The position numbers and the translations under genes were made by a program. Under the pieces are notes generated by a model, which saw only the letters and a program-made list of their open reading frames with translations, was not told the DNA's origin and ran no database searches. Below are positions 9,552-19,700 of a stretch of 64,000 nucleotides of DNA, one piece after another. The first letter of the stretch is position 1. Every line of letters begins with the position of its first letter. Where the stretch lies: the NCBI RefSeq assembly GCF_001244735.1, contig NZ_LN868937.1:748707-812706 (forward strand). Direction: 5' to 3'. Source of the stretch: Bacillus andreraoultii (GTDB taxonomy: Bacteria > Bacillota > Bacilli > Bacillales > Caldibacillaceae).

Positions 9552-10828
9552 CTTCGATAAATAACGTTATGGATACTGTTCATAGCAGCTTGATAATAGT
9601 GTGCAGATAACTTGTATTTTCTTTTTTTATAATAATATTCAGCTAATTGCTTTAAATAGAAAGCATGTTCAAAAAATAACCCTTTCTCTTTTAATAAAGG
9701 CAAGAGTTTCTTAATAACGAGATTTTCTAATAAATCCTCTTTCCCTTCAACTAGTAAATGGTATACTTGAAATTCATAAATGTATATTAAGAAGGAATCA
9801 TCTAAAAATTCAGTGAGGATCAACCCTTCCTGAATCCACTTTTTAGCATTTGGAATGTCATTTATTTTTATGTACTCTTTTACTAAACTAGAAATAGGTA
9901 TGATTCTTTTTTGTACAGGACAATCTTTTCGGAGCTCAAGAGTTTTTTTGAAATATGAAATTGAATCCATTGAATGGTCCATAGCTGAACATAACTCTCC
10001 AATATTTTGATTGCATAGTGAGAGTAAATTCTTATTACTGATGGTTTCCGAAATTGTAGTAGCTGTCATTAAACAATCCATAGATTTATCGTATAATTTT
10101 ATTCTCTTATAAGAAATACCTAACAAAAGCAGGCATTCTACACATCTTTTATAATTATACGACTTTTAGTATATTTCTAGTGCCATTTTTCCATACACCA
10201 AGCAAAGTTCCACTTTATTTTGTTTATTCGCAGTTAAAGAAATAGAATAATATAAATCTGCCTCTTCTTCTACTTTAAAATGGAAATTTTCATTCAATTC
10301 CTTCTCGGCCTTTTGATAATAACGAATTGCTTGATCATAGGATTGCATAAAGTAGAAATAATTCCCAGCAAATTTCATCCAATAATAGTTTTCTTTTCCT
10401 TGAAATTCTTTCTCGCTTTTTAACAGGAAAAAATATTGCTTTTCTGCTTTTTCTCTATTATTAATGATAACGAAAAATCGAAGTTTATGGAGTTCTACTA
10501 AACGTACAAGCTCTGTATCAATGATGTTTTTCAGATTCTTATTAATATCAGAATAAACGCTGATTGCTTTCTCTTTATTTCCTACTAATAAATAGTTAAA
10601 CCACTCTTTACAATCTGCTGTTATTTTATCGTTATTTATGCCAGCTGATAAAGATTCTAGACCTAATCTTTCAGTTAATAAATCAATAATTTCCTCTGTT
10701 GGTTCCACTTTTCCATTTTCTATTTTTGATAAATAGGATACTGAAATAATACCTTTAGCTAATTTTTCTTGGGTCATTCCTAAATTAATTCGAGAATACT
10801 TTAACCTTTTTCCGATTTGCTTTTCCAT
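9548..10828 (-). pseudogene. RRNPP-type HTH-TPR regulator split by one stop codon
   Basis: ATG 10828 opens a 220-residue piece with an N-terminal helix-turn-helix (GMTQEKLAKG, then SVSYLSKIENG) followed by TPR-like helices. An in-frame TAA at 10166-10168 interrupts it. Reading continues in the same frame for another 205 codons rich in TPR-like repeats (KKTLELRK, HYYQAAMN). Without the stop it would be a regulator of about 426 residues, the size of PlcR/NprR/AimR-like peptide-sensing regulators. One base change explains the break, so loss is recent or the site is an assembly error. A Phr-like frame overlaps its end. Confidence 0.8.
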
Positions 10829-11278
10829 ACAGTTCCTCCTTGTCTTTTTAAAGAAGGATTAATTTTTAAATACTAGTAAATATAATAATATTTATTTTGT
10901 ATATTTTCAATAAAGTATATATATGTTGAATAAATACCACTTTTTTATTGAATTCAAGAAAATTTTCCATAGAGTAACAATAATATGATCAATTAATAGG
11001 AATTATCGGGGGGTTAACGGACTAGACTTTTCTGAATATTTATATACAAATTTTAAAGTTTATTATATTATCTAATTATAGTTGGAATAACCTGCAGCAG
11101 GGAGTGATATTCCAATCTAACGGTACCGGAAAAAAGTAAACTTTAGTAATTTCAGACGGGTGCATACCCAATAAGAAAGGCTAACATTACTAGTAATTTT
11201 ATCAGCAACAGTAACTGGTTATGTGAAAAGTTTTTAATTAGACTTAGGTGTTTTTATCTAGAAATTTTAAGGGGTTGG
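10829..11278. other. 450-bp intergenic region, divergent promoters
   Basis: Very AT-rich region between the leftward regulator and the rightward toxin-like gene, which must hold both promoters. No gene is visible. I could not single out -35/-10 pairs with confidence. Confidence 0.4.
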
Positions 11279-12049
11279 ATGAAGTTGGAAAAAATCGCAA
11301 TAGTATTTCTCTTTATGTTTGCATGTTTACTCGTGTCCTCACCAGTTTATGCATCAGAAACACATATCGAACTAAACACCTTTGATGAAATACACAATAA
11401 ATTTATAGATTTGCAACTAATTAAACTAGATAATGATGGTAAGCTTGTAATTGATGAAAAAGTTGATGAGTTAGTTATTGACTCCTCGCTATTAACTGAA
11501 TACAAGAAAAAAATAGAAGCAGTAAATTTCACGGTTGATGAAGGTATAAATTGGTATGACGAAAACTTACAAATACAAAGTTTAAGTGCTGAAGAAATTG
11601 AAGAAAAAGTATATCAAGACTATCAAAAAAGGAAAGTAAAAGAGCCACAAATTATACCGATGGCAGCATATCTTGATGTAAAGAGTTTGGTAGCACGAAA
11701 TTATAATTCTGTTGAGAATGTGTTAAGAGCTAATGGGGTAACGAAGGCTACTGCATATTGGGTAGGTAAAGTAAAGCCGAAGGGAGCATGGGATTACAAA
11801 TCGGTGTCTGGTTTCTCCCCATGGAATAAAACTTTTACAATGAAACTACCGAATGGTGCAACTGAGATTCACAATAGTAAATGGTTGGGTAACTACAATT
11901 ATGGTTATACTGGACGGTTACTTTTTGATTTAAAAACTCTGTTAAATGCCGGAAATCTTGTATCTAAAGTACTCAATGGCATTCCAGATGATTATCAAGC
12001 AAAAGAAGCGATTACTAGAGGATTTAACCATGGTATTAAATACGAATAA
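11279..12049 (+). CDS. Secreted Ntox44-like toxin domain protein
   Basis: A 256-residue protein with a clear signal peptide (hydrophobic residues 6-21, likely cut after VYA-SE). The middle is acidic and helical. The C-terminal third (about residues 150-256) resembles the polymorphic toxin type 44 domain: GAWDYKS, then GNYNYGYTG and a closing LLNAGNLV...AITRGFNHG. Ntox44 is a predicted nuclease domain found at the C-terminus of secreted bacterial toxins. The ATG follows AAGGGGTTGG. The next gene (DUF5412, membrane) could be its partner, but that is inference. No secretion-system leader (LXG, YeeF) is seen; export would be by Sec. Confidence 0.65.
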   Translation: MKLEKIAIVFLFMFACLLVSSPVYASETHIELNTFDEIHNKFIDLQLIKLDNDGKLVIDEKVDELVIDSSLLTEYKKKIEAVNFTVDEGINWYDENLQIQSLSAEEIEEKVYQDYQKRKVKEPQIIPMAAYLDVKSLVARNYNSVENVLRANGVTKATAYWVGKVKPKGAWDYKSVSGFSPWNKTFTMKLPNGATEIHNSKWLGNYNYGYTGRLLFDLKTLLNAGNLVSKVLNGIPDDYQAKEAITRGFNHGIKYE

Positions 12050-12268
12050 ATTAGACAGTATATTAACCTTTAAATTTTTTGAAGGAAAAGAGTTTTAATT
12101 GAATTACATTTAATATGAATCATATGTTAATAGCATAATCTAGAATCTATTCATAAATAATCAAGCAACGAATATCTATAAGATAAAAAAACTACTCTAA
12201 TGAATATGGTATTAGCTACTAATGAAATAAACACTGATCATTAAAAAGTTATTTGAAGATTTATACTA

Positions 12269-12300
12269 GGGGTTCATAATCAAATTTAAATTATGAACCC
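12269..12300. terminator. Hairpin between toxin gene and DUF5412 gene
   Basis: Inverted repeat GGGTTCATAAT...ATTATGAACCC with an 11-bp stem. The T-run behind it is poor, so it may be a weak terminator or an RNA-stabilising hairpin. The rest of 12050-12381 holds no gene. Confidence 0.5.
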
Positions 12301-12381
12301 GTCCAGCTGTTTTCAACAAATATACTTTTTATCTTATTTTCATGTGTATAGCTGAAATATTAAAAAAACCAGGGGGATATT

Positions 12382-12903
12382 ATGGATAAAAGATACAATC
12401 TATGGTCTTTTTATTTAACACTTTTATGCTTAGGATTAGTGGTCGTTTCATTTTCCTCTATTCAATACAATAATTGGTTAATCACACCGCCCAACTATAT
12501 AGTTCTCTTAGTTAGTGGATTAACATTTATTTTGGGAGTTATTGGTTTTAAATATAATCGGAATATGATTGCAAAAATTAGAGGCTGGTTTACAGTCGTG
12601 TTATCATTTTTAATATCAATCGCTCTTTTTCTAGTTATTTGTTTATCATTATGGGTGGATGACTATATGGAAACTGTACACTCCCCGGATGGTCACTATA
12701 CAATTGATTTTTATCGTTATGATCTAGGTGCAGCAGGTTCGTTTGGGGTAAGGGGAGAATTAAATGGACCACTTTGGTTTAAAAAGCATATTTACATTCA
12801 AAATAACAGTGAACAAGTGAATGTTAAGTGGGTAAATGACAGTACGATTTCGATTAACAACTATATTTTAAACTTAAAAGAAGGCGAAACATACGGGTAT
12901 TAG
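12382..12903 (+). CDS. DUF5412 family membrane protein
   Basis: A 173-residue protein with three hydrophobic segments in the first 100 residues (about 10-28, 37-53, 70-92) and a soluble C-terminal domain with the motifs SPDGHYTIDFYRYD, GAAGSFGVRGELNGPLWF and INNYILNL, as I recall from Bacillus DUF5412 proteins. Function unknown. It lies 330 bp downstream of the Ntox44-like gene, on the same strand. Its place and membrane topology would suit an immunity protein, but nothing in the sequence proves this. Confidence 0.6.
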   Translation: MDKRYNLWSFYLTLLCLGLVVVSFSSIQYNNWLITPPNYIVLLVSGLTFILGVIGFKYNRNMIAKIRGWFTVVLSFLISIALFLVICLSLWVDDYMETVHSPDGHYTIDFYRYDLGAAGSFGVRGELNGPLWFKKHIYIQNNSEQVNVKWVNDSTISINNYILNLKEGETYGY

Positions 12904-13139
12904 TTTTCTTTTTTAAAAGTGATTTCTATTTGATGAAATCAACTACAGTTATAGGTGATGATCAATGGAAAGATGATCGCTTATTTTTGTTGAATGATGC
13001 TGTCAAAAAAGCAATAGTCAATTTTTCTAATGTAACCAAGCATATCAATCAAACAATCAAGAACGAGTTGGAGAATCTGCGGGACACGGTTATTGGAACG
13101 GTTAATTTATCGTATTTAAATGTTTTTCTAAATTTTTTT

Positions 13140-13400
13140 GTTCAAAGCGAAATCCAATTTACCGTGTAGAAGAAATACCATGGCAATAATATTCTTTTCT
13201 GAACGATATCCTCTTGCCGTGCGTTTTGCAGCTTGAAATACGCTATTGATGCCTTCTAACAATCCATTATTTAGTTTTGATGAGAACCAAAATCCTTAAC
13301 TAAATGATGCTCGAATTCAGCAATATCCATTTCATTTAAAATCTCTTTAACCTGCTCACTTGTATAATCACCGGAATAGCTCTTAGTCTACTTACACCTT
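13140..13400 (-). pseudogene. ISL3-family transposase 3' relic
   Basis: Read leftward, the frame contains WFSSKLNNGLLEGIN followed by AAKRTARGYRS and LLHGKLDF, the conserved C-terminal signature of ISL3 transposases. A frameshift lies just before it (near 13288), and the upstream part is missing. No terminal inverted repeats could be found. It marks old insertion activity at the right edge of the accessory zone. Confidence 0.75.
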
Positions 13401-13787
13401 AATTTTTCTGTCCAGTTAAGTGTAGCCTATTCAATTCGTTCTTCAAGATTTTAGAGAAGAGAGGATATTAAGTGGGATATCCTACGTAAAGGTGCTATAG
13501 TCGTGACGAATTCATAATCCAATATAATAAACCAATGTCAATTATTTGGATTGCCTACGTAGTTATAGCTACATATTGGGTATTTATAGCAGTTCAAGAC
13601 GCCCAATTAACCCAATTTTTTTATCAAAATGGTCGTCTACAACTCATCTACGTGACCGATTACCCAAGTTTTTCATCAATTTGGGCATCTATACCTACTC
13701 AAGCTGCACATATACCTAAATTATTTACTATACCTTGTAAAGCGATGTACATCGTGTTACAATTTAATTGAAAAGGGGTGACAAAAA

Positions 13788-14111
13788 GTGGACAAGGAAA
13801 TGTTGAAAGGAAGTATCGATCTTCTTCTTTTATCACTGATTAAACAGCGTGATTTATATGGTTATGAAATTACAAAGTTATTAAAACAACTAAGTGACGA
13901 TCAGTATGAAATGAGTGAGGGGACATTGTATCCGGCATTGAAACGGCTGGAGCGGAATAAATGGGTTGAGTCGTATTGGTCTGAAACAGCATCTGGCCGA
14001 AGAAAGTATTACCGAATGACCGAATCCGGCATAAAAGAACTGGAGAAAAAGCGAAAAGATTGGAATTTTGTTGAGCAATTAGTGAAAAAAAGTTCGGAGG
14101 GTCTCGTATGA
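13788..14111 (+). CDS. PadR family transcriptional regulator
   Basis: A 107-residue winged-helix protein starting at GTG behind AAAAGGGGTG. It has the PadR hallmarks: LKGSIDLLLLSLI at the start, LYGYEI in helix 2, the wing region SEGTLYPALKRLER, and SGRRKYYRMTESG. PadR proteins of this short type often repress a neighbouring membrane or transport gene. Its TGA overlaps the start of the next gene, so it probably autoregulates the three-gene unit 13788-16024. Confidence 0.9.
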   Translation: MDKEMLKGSIDLLLLSLIKQRDLYGYEITKLLKQLSDDQYEMSEGTLYPALKRLERNKWVESYWSETASGRRKYYRMTESGIKELEKKRKDWNFVEQLVKKSSEGLV

Positions 14112-14956
14112 AATCAAAGTTAGAACAGTATGTGGAGAATATTGTATGTTACACAGAAGGTTCTAAGCAAGAAAAAGAAGACCTTTTTGAAGAATTGCTC
14201 ATTCATCTGGAACTTTCTCGGGACAATATTATGAAAGAAGAAGGAATCGGGCAAGAAGAAGCGGAGGAATGGGCGATGAAACTTTTTGGTAAAGAAGGAG
14301 AAATTGGCAGTGGAATTCAACAGGCTCTTTTTCCGTATCGAAAGGAATTAATGTTAACGTTAGCCATTTCGTCAATTCTTGCTACCATTACGATTTATTT
14401 AATGAACTTATTTATTGAAGGTGATGCAGTCATCGGGTGGCTTTTAATATCAATGGCAACAGGTGGATTGTTACTTTTTTTACCACTTAACCAACGCTTC
14501 CATATCAATCGGAAATTATGGTTGAATAGTTTGCTCGTTGTTCATATATTGACTCTCCTGTATGGTGTATTAATTGTTAGTTACTTAGACTATGCTACAG
14601 TTGGTTTGGCAATTTGGTTATGGCTAAATATCGCGATAAGTTTGGCACTTGTTTATCGAACAACAATTTATGATTTTAGTCCAGACGAAAAATCCATGAA
14701 GTTATTGCACGGGATTAACATTCTTTTAGGAGCTGTCATTACCTTCTTGTCCTTATTTTTTATGTTCGGTGGTTTAGTCATGATTGGAATTCATCCAGCA
14801 GTGTTGATTTTTCTATTACCAATTTTATTTTGGATTGGTAGTTATTTTGTTCAAGTGAAAGTTGCTAAAAGAAACATAAAAACAGCCATTTCATTAGGCG
14901 CAACGTTGACTATTTTATTACTCGTTATTGTATTTTGGTTGTTTTTCCCACGGTAA
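14108..14956 (+). CDS. Membrane protein with N-terminal HAAS/permease-prefix-like domain
   Basis: A 282-residue protein. The first 75 residues form a charged helical domain (EDLFEELLIHLE, then EEWAMKLFGKEGEIG) like the alpha-helical domains often encoded after PadR regulators (HAAS, DUF1700, permease prefix). About seven hydrophobic segments follow (residues 80-280). It overlaps padR by 4 bases. The soluble domain probably senses or transmits a signal to the membrane part. Precise function unknown. Confidence 0.65.
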   Translation: MKSKLEQYVENIVCYTEGSKQEKEDLFEELLIHLELSRDNIMKEEGIGQEEAEEWAMKLFGKEGEIGSGIQQALFPYRKELMLTLAISSILATITIYLMNLFIEGDAVIGWLLISMATGGLLLFLPLNQRFHINRKLWLNSLLVVHILTLLYGVLIVSYLDYATVGLAIWLWLNIAISLALVYRTTIYDFSPDEKSMKLLHGINILLGAVITFLSLFFMFGGLVMIGIHPAVLIFLLPILFWIGSYFVQVKVAKRNIKTAISLGATLTILLLVIVFWLFFPR

Positions 14957-14989
14957 TGAATTAAGGTCTGTGACGAAAGGAATTTTGGG

Positions 14990-16024
14990 ATGAAGCGAAA
15001 AAGACTAATCATTTTATTCATCTGTTTACTCGTACTAACGGGTACCCTTGTTGTCCTTGGGTTAATGTTTAATAAAACAGAGAGTGAAAAAATTAATGGG
15101 CTTACGAATCAGTATGATGTGTCTGCTAGTGGACAGATTGCCTTTGTGAACTATGAAAATGGGAAGCCACAGTTATTTTTATATAATGAAAAGCGTTCTA
15201 CTCGTGAGTTGGTGGCCGAGTTTGATGAAAATACGTATATTTTTGATCCAACATTTTCTCCGGATGACTCGATGTTAGCTTATGTTACGTCGAATAAAGA
15301 TAAAGAAACGAAGCTGAAGAGTACGGTTCATCTTTTTGATACGGAACAAAAAGAGAGTAAGGATTTGTTTACTGATACTGCAACCATTACCGAGCTTGAA
15401 TTTTTACCGAATCAGTCGGCATTACTTTATTTACGGTCAGGCACATTTGAAAACTACTCACCGATTGCAGGAAAACGTCCACATGGTTTCGATGTATATG
15501 CCTATCAATTTAGCGATAAAGCACAGAGGCAGCTTACACACTTTGATCAATATAGTATGATGTCTTTACGTGTGGACACAGATGGTAAGCGGATTTTCAT
15601 TCAGAAAGATGATGATGCGAACGTAACAAATGCAGACGAATCATTCGAAGTTAAACAACGAATTTTTGAAATTCCATTGGAACAACCGGATAAAATAAAA
15701 ATAGCTTCAGATTCGGCTCGTGATGTCGATATTTATAGTTTTATATTGTTACCTTCTGGAAAGGAAATGATTTTTCAATCAGTCAGCAATCCAGATAGTA
15801 GCGGGACATTTGAATATGAATTATATCGATATAATATGGAGACGAAAGAAGAGAAGCAATTAACCCATTTTGGAAAACATGCAAGTGATCCGATTGTAAG
15901 TATGGATGGGGAAATTATTTATTTCATGTTGGATACGAACTTTGGTAAAGGGAACGCGGAATATCACTTATATAAGATGAACAGTGATGGAAGTGGAGCG
16001 GAAGAGATTACATTTAGTAAGTAA
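14990..16024 (+). CDS. Membrane-anchored TolB/WD40-like beta-propeller protein
   Basis: A 344-residue protein with an N-terminal signal anchor (about residues 6-27) and repeated PD40-like blades: SPDDSMLAYVTS, then SMDGEIIYFMLD and LYKMNSDGSGAEEIT. Such domains in TolB-like proteins bind ligands or partner proteins outside the membrane. It is the third gene of the PadR unit. Specific role unknown. Confidence 0.7.
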   Translation: MKRKRLIILFICLLVLTGTLVVLGLMFNKTESEKINGLTNQYDVSASGQIAFVNYENGKPQLFLYNEKRSTRELVAEFDENTYIFDPTFSPDDSMLAYVTSNKDKETKLKSTVHLFDTEQKESKDLFTDTATITELEFLPNQSALLYLRSGTFENYSPIAGKRPHGFDVYAYQFSDKAQRQLTHFDQYSMMSLRVDTDGKRIFIQKDDDANVTNADESFEVKQRIFEIPLEQPDKIKIASDSARDVDIYSFILLPSGKEMIFQSVSNPDSSGTFEYELYRYNMETKEEKQLTHFGKHASDPIVSMDGEIIYFMLDTNFGKGNAEYHLYKMNSDGSGAEEITFSK

Positions 16025-16040
16025 TTTTGGTCAACTAGTG

Positions 16041-16072
16041 GGCTGTCTTAGGGAAAGGTGCAGGACAGCTCT
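16041..16072 (+). terminator. Likely terminator after the PadR operon
   Basis: Inverted repeat GGCTGTC...GACAGCT with a 15-17 base loop between two convergent genes. The T-run is short. Confidence 0.4.
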
Positions 16073-16111
16073 ATTCGTAATTCTATAAAAAAATAAACCG
16101 TCAGTTGACGA

Positions 16112-16489
16112 TTATTTCATTTTGTTTAATTCTGCTTCTTGTTTAAGTGATCTCATTCCTAGTAAATGAATAAGTTGCTCGTGCTCATCTTGGTTTTCTA
16201 AAATTTTCTTCGTGCGCTCGTCTATTTCACGAACAGCCTGTTTGATTCCTTGCTGCTCTTGCTTTATTTTTACTATGTCTTTCTTCATTCCTTGCTGCTC
16301 GAGCTTTATTTCTATTATATCTTTTTTCATTCCTTGTTGTTCATGCTTTATCTCTACTATGTCTTTCTTCATTTCTTTTTGCTCGTTCTTAACTTCACTT
16401 ATGTCGGATTCAATTTGACTCAATCTAGTATTCATCTCATCAATTTGACTAACTTTTCCAAGTATCTGCTGCAATAGTTCAGTGTCCAT
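16112..16489 (-). CDS. Coiled-coil protein with 14-residue repeats
   Basis: A 125-residue, highly charged protein. Its centre consists of about four tandem copies of a 14-residue unit (MKKDIVEIKHEQQG), a perfect two-heptad coiled coil. The ends have LSQIESDISEVK and LLGMRSLKQEAELN. There are no membrane segments. Its RBS is AGGAGG. It resembles the other coiled-coil gene in this window (29060-29362) in layout. Function unknown; probably an oligomeric rod or scaffold. Confidence 0.7.
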   Translation of the reverse strand: MDTELLQQILGKVSQIDEMNTRLSQIESDISEVKNEQKEMKKDIVEIKHEQQGMKKDIIEIKLEQQGMKKDIVKIKQEQQGIKQAVREIDERTKKILENQDEHEQLIHLLGMRSLKQEAELNKMK

Positions 16490-16755
16490 AATGCATTCCT
16501 CCTACAAATATTATATGCAAGTTTGAAGCAAATACAAATAAGGGAAGAAGTAGTTACAGCATAAAGAAGAGATTTTATCCACCTCTTCTGAATTAGTTAA
16601 ATACATGTTATCATACAAACGTTAGTTTGTCTATATGAAATTTATCTATTCTTAATATTTTGTTAAAATCCACTACTAATCGATAAAATAACAATTCCAT
16701 GATAAAATAAGTACAGTTCTTCTGTGAGCGGTAAGAAAGAGGAGGCGGTAAATCA

Positions 16756-19700
16756 ATGGATATAAAGCTTAATCAAAAAATCATTAAAGAACTTTGCGGG
16801 ACCGTCTCTTTCAAAAGAGGGCAAGCGTTCTGTCGAGCAGAAAAAGTAGAAATTCATGTGGATAAGTCTGATTTCGTTAAAGCAACAGTATATGGAGCAG
16901 AGGATTTTCATGTAGAAATTAAAAATATTTCAGTAGGGAATTTTCAAACGAGCTGTAGCTGCTCGCAATTACTTGATTTTGCAAAACCATGTCAACATGT
17001 AGCAGCTGTTTTACTTATGATTTTTGAACAACAAAGCTTAGGGGCGGTTACCCAATTAAGTAATGAACAGACCTCTCGGGAAGAGAATCTTTCAAATGAA
17101 TTTATCCGTTTATTTCAACAGCGACAGGCACGTACGACTGGTCATCAAATTCACTTCGAACAACGAGAAGTACTAGATGTTCATTTCACGTTACTACCGA
17201 TAAAACTTGAACAGCATTCCTGTTTTTTTGGTATAAAGGTAAGTATTCAAGGTTTCGAAATTCGGGATATACGGAAACTTTTACAAGATTTGAAGGGGGG
17301 CAAGCGTAGTGAGATTACATCGCAATTTACCTATGATTCAAATGAACATTGCTTTCCGGTTGAAACGGATACGGTGCTTCATCAATTAATTCGTGTGTAC
17401 CGTGATGAAGAAGCTTTTTTTACTAGCTTAGGAACCCACTTGAATGTTCGTCTTCCAAAAGAAACGCTGCTCATTCCACCGACCATTTGGACAAGCTTTT
17501 TTCCTCTATTAAAAAAAGCCTCATCTGTATCAACTCAACAAAACGGGCGAGAATATAATGGGTTGCAAGTTGTTCATCAGTCATTGCCCATTCAATTTTC
17601 TGTAGAAGAACGTGATTCCGAAAACATTCATATGATTATACGTGGACTAGAAGGAATGGTTATTATGAATGGTTATCAAGTGATTGTTCTGGAAGGAAAA
17701 ATTTTCCACCTAGATGAGGAGGATTTTGAACGTTTCATCCAATTGAAAGAAATGGCTACTCATACAGGGACAAATACTATTCCGATTCCACGCCAACAAC
17801 TACAATTTTTCCTAAAAAAAGTTGTTCCTAGTCTGAAAAAAATTGGCGATGTTCAGCTGTCACAGTCGCTGACAGAACAAATGTTGAGAGCACCACTTGT
17901 CGCAAAATTATATTTAGATCGCGTAAGAAACCGTCTGCTCGCGGGCATTGAATTCCATTATAATCATATTGTAATTCAGCCGTTAGAAAATCATGAACCA
18001 GCCCAACTTGTTGTGAGAGATAGAGAAAGCGAAAATGAGATTCTCAAACTAATGGAGGGGAGCGGATTTACAAAAACTGAAGGCGGCTTTTTTATGCAAA
18101 ATGAAGCGTTGGAATATGAGTTTTTGATTCATACGCTACCTAAATTACAAAAGCGGACACAAGTTTTTGCAACTACCGCGGTACGAAATCGAGTTGTAAC
18201 AAATCAAGTGCAGCCGAAAATTCGTGTGAAAATGCATAAAGAACGGATGCACTGGCTTGAATTTAAGTTTGAAATGGATGGCATTCCAGATAGACAAATT
18301 AAGGAGATACTAGCTGCACTAGAAGTGAAAAGAAAATATTACCGTCTCCCAAATGGATCCCTATTGTCGCTAGAAACAAAGGAGATGGAAGCTATTCGCG
18401 CATTTCTTGAGGCAGAACCAATCCAAGATGATGATTATGAGGCGACACTGGCAAGACCAGTATTAGAAGGCTTGAAATTTCTAAACATCATTGGAGATAC
18501 TTCCGTTTTTGCACCGGAAGAATCATTTCGTCAGTTTCTCAATCAACTACTACATCCAGAGACACTTGATTTTGATGTACCACGAAGTTTGGCATCAATT
18601 TTACGAGATTATCAAAAAACTGGTTTTAAATGGATGAAGCTTCTTTCACAATATGGATTCGGTGGGGTGCTAGCCGATGATATGGGGCTGGGGAAAACGT
18701 TACAAAGTATAACATTTATTGTGTCTGAACTTGAGACGATTCGTGCGCAAAAAGCCCCCGTTTTAATCGTTTGTCCCACTTCATTAACATATAATTGGTT
18801 GAATGAACTGCTAACTTTTGCCCCGGAAATTCAAGCAATCGTTATGGATGGGACGCAACTGGAGCGGAGGGAACTTAGGAAGGAATTGGAGAATGGGGAT
18901 GTTCTAATAACTTCTTATCCGATTTTGCGTCGTGACTTGAAGTGGTTTGAGAAGCAATTTTTTCATACAATATTTTTTGATGAAGCTCAAGCGTTTAAAA
19001 ATCCATATACCCAAACAGCTCGCTCGGTGAAAAAGTTACAGGCAAATCATCGTTTTGGCTTAACTGGAACTCCGATGGAAAACGCAATTGAAGAATTATG
19101 GTCAATTTATCACGTTATTTTCCCACAGTTATTCCAAGGATTAGAGGCGTACAGCCATTTAACAAGGAAAGCTATTGCAGATCGTGTTCGTCCGTTTATG
19201 CTTAGGCGGGTAAAAGAAGATGTGCTAGATGAATTACCGGCAAAAGAAGAGACACTTGTTGTGTCTGAACTATTGCCAGACCAAAAGAAGCTTTATGCAG
19301 CATTTTTAGCAAAATTAAAGGAAGAGACATTAAAACATCTTGATAAAGAGACATTTCAGAAAAATAAAATTAGGATATTAGCGGGTTTGACGAGGTTGCG
19401 GCAAATTTGTTGCCACCCAGCGTTGTTTGTGGAAGATTATCAAGGAAGTTCCGCAAAATTCAAACAGCTTTTTCAAATATTAGATGAAGCAAAAATGTCC
19501 GGAAGGCGAGTATTAATTTTTTCCCAATTCACGAAAATGCTAGACCTCATCGGAAGGGAACTGACAAGTCGTGGTCGGTCGTATTTTTATTTAGATGGAA
19601 GTACGGCGCCTGAAGAACGAGTAGATCTTTGCCGAAGATTTAATGGGGGAGAGCGGGATTTGTTTTTGATTTCTTTAAAAGCGGGTGGTACCGGATTGAA

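Noticed and set aside
12930-13169. 79-codon frame after the DUF5412 gene
   Set aside because: No RBS, low protein character, and its end runs into the ISL3 relic on the other strand.
13535-13771. 78-codon frame before padR
   Set aside because: Lies in the padR promoter region, has no RBS and no recognisable features.
16212-16477. Plus-strand frames opposite the coiled-coil gene
   Set aside because: Shadow of the 14-residue repeat; Phe/Ser/Cys-rich composition results from reading the repeat backwards.
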